A stretch of 64,000 nt of DNA from Prinia subflava (lineage: Eukaryota; Chordata; Aves; Passeriformes; Cisticolidae): the NCBI RefSeq assembly GCF_021018805.1, contig NC_086283.1, positions 9,251,162 to 9,315,161 on the forward strand, given 5' to 3'. The position numbers were made by a program, and so were the translations under genes. Shown piece by piece: positions 62,001-64,000 of this stretch. The first letter of the stretch is position 1, and each line of letters starts with the position of its first letter. The notes beneath the pieces were generated by a model. That model saw nothing but the letters and a program-made list of their open reading frames with translations, searched no databases and was not told the DNA's origin.

Positions 62001-62721
62001 ACATCTGTGCAATCCCTTGGAAGACGAAAGTATAGTACAGTGTAAGCAAGAGCAAAATAATGTCCTCTGGAAAGAATTTGGTGTCAGTGGGAGAAATGCA
62101 GTATGGACCTTCTAGCTATTGTTTCTACATCTCTGGGAGAATCTCTTACTTGAAGCATCCTATGAAGACTTAAGGATGGAATAAAACTTGCATGGAATAA
62201 AAAGCAGGGCACTCTCCTCCAGCACCAAGCTGAGGATCCCCATACACTGTGTATCATTATGCAAGCACAGCAATTCATGCTCGGTCAAAATTTTAAGTAA
62301 GAGCAAAGAAATTCAAACTCACAACATGCTCAACATACCCTCAATGACCAGATTACTTTCTGACAGGTACTGGATCAATGAAGTTTATGGTGTACGTGAC
62401 TTCTTTGCAAATGAAACAGAAGTTCCTAAATCACAGCTGTACCTCTCCCAAACAGGAGAAGGAAGAAACGGTGCCATCAGGATTGGCATCCATGAGGGAC
62501 AGAACAAATTGACTATGCCATTCTGCCCTCAAACCCATTGGTTTCAACCCACACTGCAAGTGCAGTGTGGTCAACTCACTTGTCCCCGTTATCATCCTGG
62601 ACAGCGGTGAGATGGCGCTGAGCTGCCAACAGCATCTTCACATCTCCAGTTACAGCATAATCGAAGAGAGCGTTGCAGTGGCGCCTGGCAAGCTGCATGG
62701 CCTTCTCCAGGAACAGAGCAT
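49877..62721 (-). CDS. NFKB1: NFKB1 (p105/p50 precursor), last ten coding exons (5'-partial)
   Basis: NFKB1 encodes p105, processed to the p50 subunit of NF-kappaB. This window holds its C-terminal, IkappaB-like half, which retains Rel dimers in the cytoplasm and is a docking region for TPL2 (family knowledge). Ten exons with GT-AG borders splice in one frame to 1460 nt: two bases of a split codon, 485 residues and TAG. In order they give the [11 protein letters not shown]...FDYAVTGD lead-in, the ankyrin repeats with repeated TPLHLA-type motifs, an acidic insert ([11 protein letters not shown]), the death domain, and a tail with DSGVETS. By human gene layout they are probably exons 15-24. The Rel homology domain and glycine-rich region lie beyond position 64000. 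No disabling change was seen. The last 15 or so residues differ from human (see findings). Confidence 0.97.
50065..51709 (-). other. NFKB1: NFKB1 last intron
   Basis: Unique sequence between the death-domain exon and the terminal exon. No gene or named repeat seen. Confidence 0.9.
51710..51884 (-). CDS. NFKB1: NFKB1 exon (probably 23): death domain end and Ser/Pro-rich tail
   Basis: It encodes [20 protein letters not shown] and [10 protein letters not shown], completing the death domain, then a Ser/Pro-rich stretch ([23 protein letters not shown]). The acceptor is CTCTTTCAG and the donor GTAAAA; it ends in phase 1. Confidence 0.95.
52019..52191 (-). CDS. NFKB1: NFKB1 exon (probably 22): death domain, first part
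   Basis: It encodes [20 protein letters not shown], then [20 protein letters not shown] and KTLLDNYE, the conserved p105 death domain used in protein-protein contacts. The acceptor is GTTCCCCAG and the donor GTAATG; it ends in phase 0. Confidence 0.97.
52192..52510 (-). other. NFKB1: NFKB1 intron between exons at 52.5 and 52.1 kb
   Basis: A short intron. Nothing else seen. The next intron downstream, 51885-52018, is only 134 bp. Confidence 0.9.
52511..52577 (-). CDS. NFKB1: NFKB1 exon (probably 21): end of last ankyrin repeat
   Basis: A 67-bp exon encoding [20 protein letters not shown] and TQ. The acceptor is TATTCTCTTAG and the donor GTAACA; it ends in phase 1. It is recognised by the ILNGKPYE motif, and its phase joins both neighbours. 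Confidence 0.94.
52578..53410 (-). other. NFKB1: NFKB1 intron upstream of the 67-bp exon
   Basis: Unique sequence with an A-rich patch near 53.37 kb. No gene seen. Confidence 0.9.
53411..53535 (-). CDS. NFKB1: NFKB1 exon (probably 20): acidic insert and start of last ankyrin repeat
   Basis: It encodes [16 protein letters not shown], then the acidic run [10 protein letters not shown], then [15 protein letters not shown]. The acceptor is TTGTTTTTCAG and the donor GTATGT; it ends in phase 0. The acidic insert is longer or more acidic than I recall for human p105 (from memory). Confidence 0.96.
53536..54437 (-). other. NFKB1: NFKB1 intron downstream of ankyrin repeat 6
   Basis: Unique sequence with T-rich runs near 54.07 and 54.2 kb. 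No gene seen. Confidence 0.9.
54438..54540 (-). CDS. NFKB1: NFKB1 exon (probably 19): ankyrin repeat 6
   Basis: It encodes [20 protein letters not shown] and [15 protein letters not shown], a complete ankyrin unit. The acceptor is AAAAACTTAG and the donor GTATGG; it ends in phase 1. It has no in-frame ATG at its start and is recognised by homology. Confidence 0.96.
54541..55379 (-). other. NFKB1: NFKB1 intron between ankyrin exons at 55.4 and 54.5 kb
   Basis: Unique sequence. Nothing recognised. Confidence 0.9.
55380..55549 (-). CDS. NFKB1: NFKB1 exon (probably 18): ankyrin repeats 4-5
   Basis: It encodes [20 protein letters not shown] and the well conserved [20 protein letters not shown], ending AGCLLLE before GTAAGG. 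The acceptor is TTTTGTGTAG. The CR1 fragment at 55706-56264 ends only about 155 bp upstream of this exon in transcript sense. Confidence 0.97.
55550..57242 (-). other. NFKB1: NFKB1 intron containing CR1
   Basis: Holds the CR1 fragment at 55706-56264. The rest is unique sequence with an A/C-rich patch near 56.64 kb. Confidence 0.9.
55706..56264 (-). mobile_element. CR1 retrotransposon, 3'-end fragment
   Basis: The + strand starts ATCATTTGGGTTGGAAAGGA, the complement of the CR1 3' end, and continues with GCCATGGGCAGGGACC, CTGGGCAACCTGTTCC, CTTCTCCAGGCTGAACAGCC and CAGTACTCC-like blocks. So the element is on the - strand, sense to NFKB1, with its 3' end facing the acceptor at 55549. It is 5'-truncated as most CR1 copies are. 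Confidence 0.92.
57243..57444 (-). CDS. NFKB1: NFKB1 exon (probably 17): ankyrin repeats 2-3
   Basis: It encodes two ankyrin units, [20 protein letters not shown] and [20 protein letters not shown], ending LPNGEG. The acceptor is GTCACTTGCAG and the donor GTATGG; it ends in phase 1 and the Gly codon is completed in the next exon. Confidence 0.97.
57445..59345 (-). other. NFKB1: NFKB1 intron between ankyrin exons at 59.4 and 57.3 kb
   Basis: Unique sequence. Nothing recognised. Confidence 0.9.
59346..59460 (-). CDS. NFKB1: NFKB1 exon (probably 16): ankyrin repeat 1
   Basis: It encodes [20 protein letters not shown] then [18 protein letters not shown], starting in phase 2 and ending in phase 0. 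The acceptor is TTGTTTGTTTCAG and the donor GTACGT. It carries most of the first ankyrin repeat and the loop into the second. Confidence 0.96.
59572..59596. repeat. 12-bp direct repeat
   Basis: attagaggtaat occurs at 59572-59583 and 59585-59596, about 110 bp upstream (transcript sense) of the NFKB1 exon at 59346-59460. Confidence 0.9.
62549..62570 (-). repeat. Hairpin beside NFKB1 5' splice site
   Basis: CCACACTGCA (62549-62558) and TGCAGTGTGG (62561-62570) are exact reverse complements. In NFKB1 pre-mRNA the stem begins at intron position +10 after the GTGAGT donor at 62574-62579. Confidence 0.93.
62580..62721 (-). CDS. NFKB1: NFKB1 exon (probably 15): end of linker, start of ankyrin domain
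   Basis: It encodes [20 protein letters not shown] and then [20 protein letters not shown] and QDDNGD. The acceptor is TTTGTGTTCCAG and the donor GTGAGT; the split AA|C codon gives Asn. This is the first NFKB1 exon reached from the right edge. Confidence 0.95.
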
Positions 62722-64000
62722 CTGGAACACAAAGTTTCCTCTTCATCAGCTCGGCTGTTTTCCTTGGAACACCACCTACTTTTGACAGGCATTTCTGCTG
62801 TCACAGAAATACAAAGTGCAGACCACCAAGCGTTATTCACTGCTTCACTGAGATGGTTGCTAATGACTTCTGAAAGGTAAGGACAGAGGGAACAATGCCT
62901 GGGAAGGAAAACTAGGAGCATGCTGAGCATTCAGGCAGCAGGAACCCTGAGAACAGTCAAATCTGGAAGCTCCCTCTGGTTTGACTGGCACTGAATTAAC
63001 AGCACGGATGTGCAGTTGTTTGTAATGAGACAAAAGGAGCAGAATTTGGATCTGGAACTTGCAGGTCTGAGTAGTTTTGGCTTGAGGAAGCTGAGGCACA
63101 GGGAGCCTAAGTGACTCATCAAATATTGCAGAGAAGCTCAGAGAAAAGCTATGAAATAAATGCAGGGCTTAGCACCCCTTCTCCGACTCAAATCATGCAG
63201 TCTAGCCTGCTTTACAGCAGCAGCACAGAGAGTCTGTTCTTCTGTTTAAAACATTTCATTTTTACAATGCTTTGCATTTGTATCCTGATTTTAGAATTAT
63301 CAAATGGACAGCCACTGAGATTTCAAAAAGCAGAAGTTGTCATGGCAGGGAGACAAAAGGGAGAATGGGGAGAAAAGAAACTGATTTGTGGAAAAAAGTA
63401 GCTCTAGCTGCTCTGTCAATACTTTCGTGGGTTTGTATCAGCAAGAAATCAGTGAAAATGAAACAGATGAGCTCTGAAACTACAGCGTCATTCTGTGAAG
63501 CAGTATCATCTGAAAACTGCTGTATCTTGAACAGTTTCATATTTCTATAAAACCTTGTAAGGTTGGGAATTACAAAGCCCAAACAAATACAACAGACTTT
63601 GTCATTTAAAGCGCAAACGGGGACACAATAGCCAGGATTTACAGCTACACAAAACCAGGCATTTAGGCTGGGTCAGAAGTGTGTCCCTGATGATCATGAC
63701 CACATCCCTGCTATAAGGCAAAGACTTACTCAGCTATCCATCTTACTGTTCTGGCCAGTGCATCCCTGTGACTGCTGTACTATTTGCCTGGGCTGATGGA
63801 TTTATATTTGCTATTTACGTCTTAACACTAAACATGTTACGCTCAGGATACATATTCAGGGTAAAGGGGGTTAGGCAATTCAGTCTTTTCTCGTTATATA
63901 CATTTCCAAAGATCTGGATGTTGAAACTCCTTGATTTTCTGTATCAAAAACACAGGAAAGATACCCTTCAAAATATTACATGCATCTTTTAGTCTAACAT
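62722..64000 (-). other. NFKB1: NFKB1 intron, partial, at right edge
   Basis: I looked on the - strand for the preceding linker exon (acidic, Thr/Glu-rich) and did not find it. It should lie beyond 64000. Confidence 0.8.

Larger units (their letters stand above)
59461..62579 (-). other. NFKB1: NFKB1 intron upstream of ankyrin repeat 1
   Basis: A 3.1-kb intron. It starts (transcript sense) with the hairpin at 62549-62570 and has a 12-bp direct repeat near its 3' end. No gene seen. Confidence 0.9.

Noticed and set aside
62188..62610. 140-codon + strand open frame opposite NFKB1
   Set aside because: It runs over the hairpin and antisense of the NFKB1 exon start and shows no independent similarity.

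Overview
This is a stretch of vertebrate nuclear DNA, most likely from a bird. Introns are long, all recognised splice junctions follow GT-AG, and two degenerate CR1 non-LTR retrotransposons are present; CR1 is the dominant interspersed repeat of birds and other sauropsids. I see no bacterial-type genes, operons, tRNAs, rRNAs, CRISPR array or CpG island. The bird assignment is an inference: a turtle or crocodilian would also carry CR1.

Two protein-coding genes lie tail to tail, the same arrangement as on human 4q24. On the + strand, about 7.7-44.9 kb holds MANBA, the lysosomal beta-mannosidase of glycoside hydrolase family 2. Sixteen coding exons join without a frame break to give 820 residues plus a stop, colinear with residues 60-879 of the 879-residue human enzyme. 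Both catalytic glutamates fall at the human-equivalent positions 457 and 554. Exon 1 (signal peptide and about 59 residues) is not in the window, so positions 1-7722 are the end of intron 1.

On the - strand, 64.0 to about 49.2 kb holds the 3' half of NFKB1 (p105/p50 precursor). Ten exons give the last 485 or so residues: the end of the linker, the ankyrin repeats (the IkappaB-like part), the death domain, and a C-terminal tail with the conserved DSGVETS degron and the stop codon. The Rel homology domain and the glycine-rich processing region lie beyond the right edge.

The 4.2 kb between the two poly(A) regions (about 44.95-49.17 kb) holds no gene I can support. Non-coding structure is mostly intronic: a 20-copy, 31-bp minisatellite at 6.3-6.9 kb with two unit types; a CR1 with a decayed reverse transcriptase in MANBA intron 14; a CR1 3' fragment just upstream of an NFKB1 splice acceptor; and several perfect inverted repeats, including a hairpin directly beside an NFKB1 5' splice site. 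The genes are not known to act in one pathway: MANBA works in lysosomal N-glycan breakdown, NFKB1 in inflammatory and immune transcription. I found no convincing novel biological system; the findings are mainly local sequence structures and a divergent NFKB1 C-terminus.
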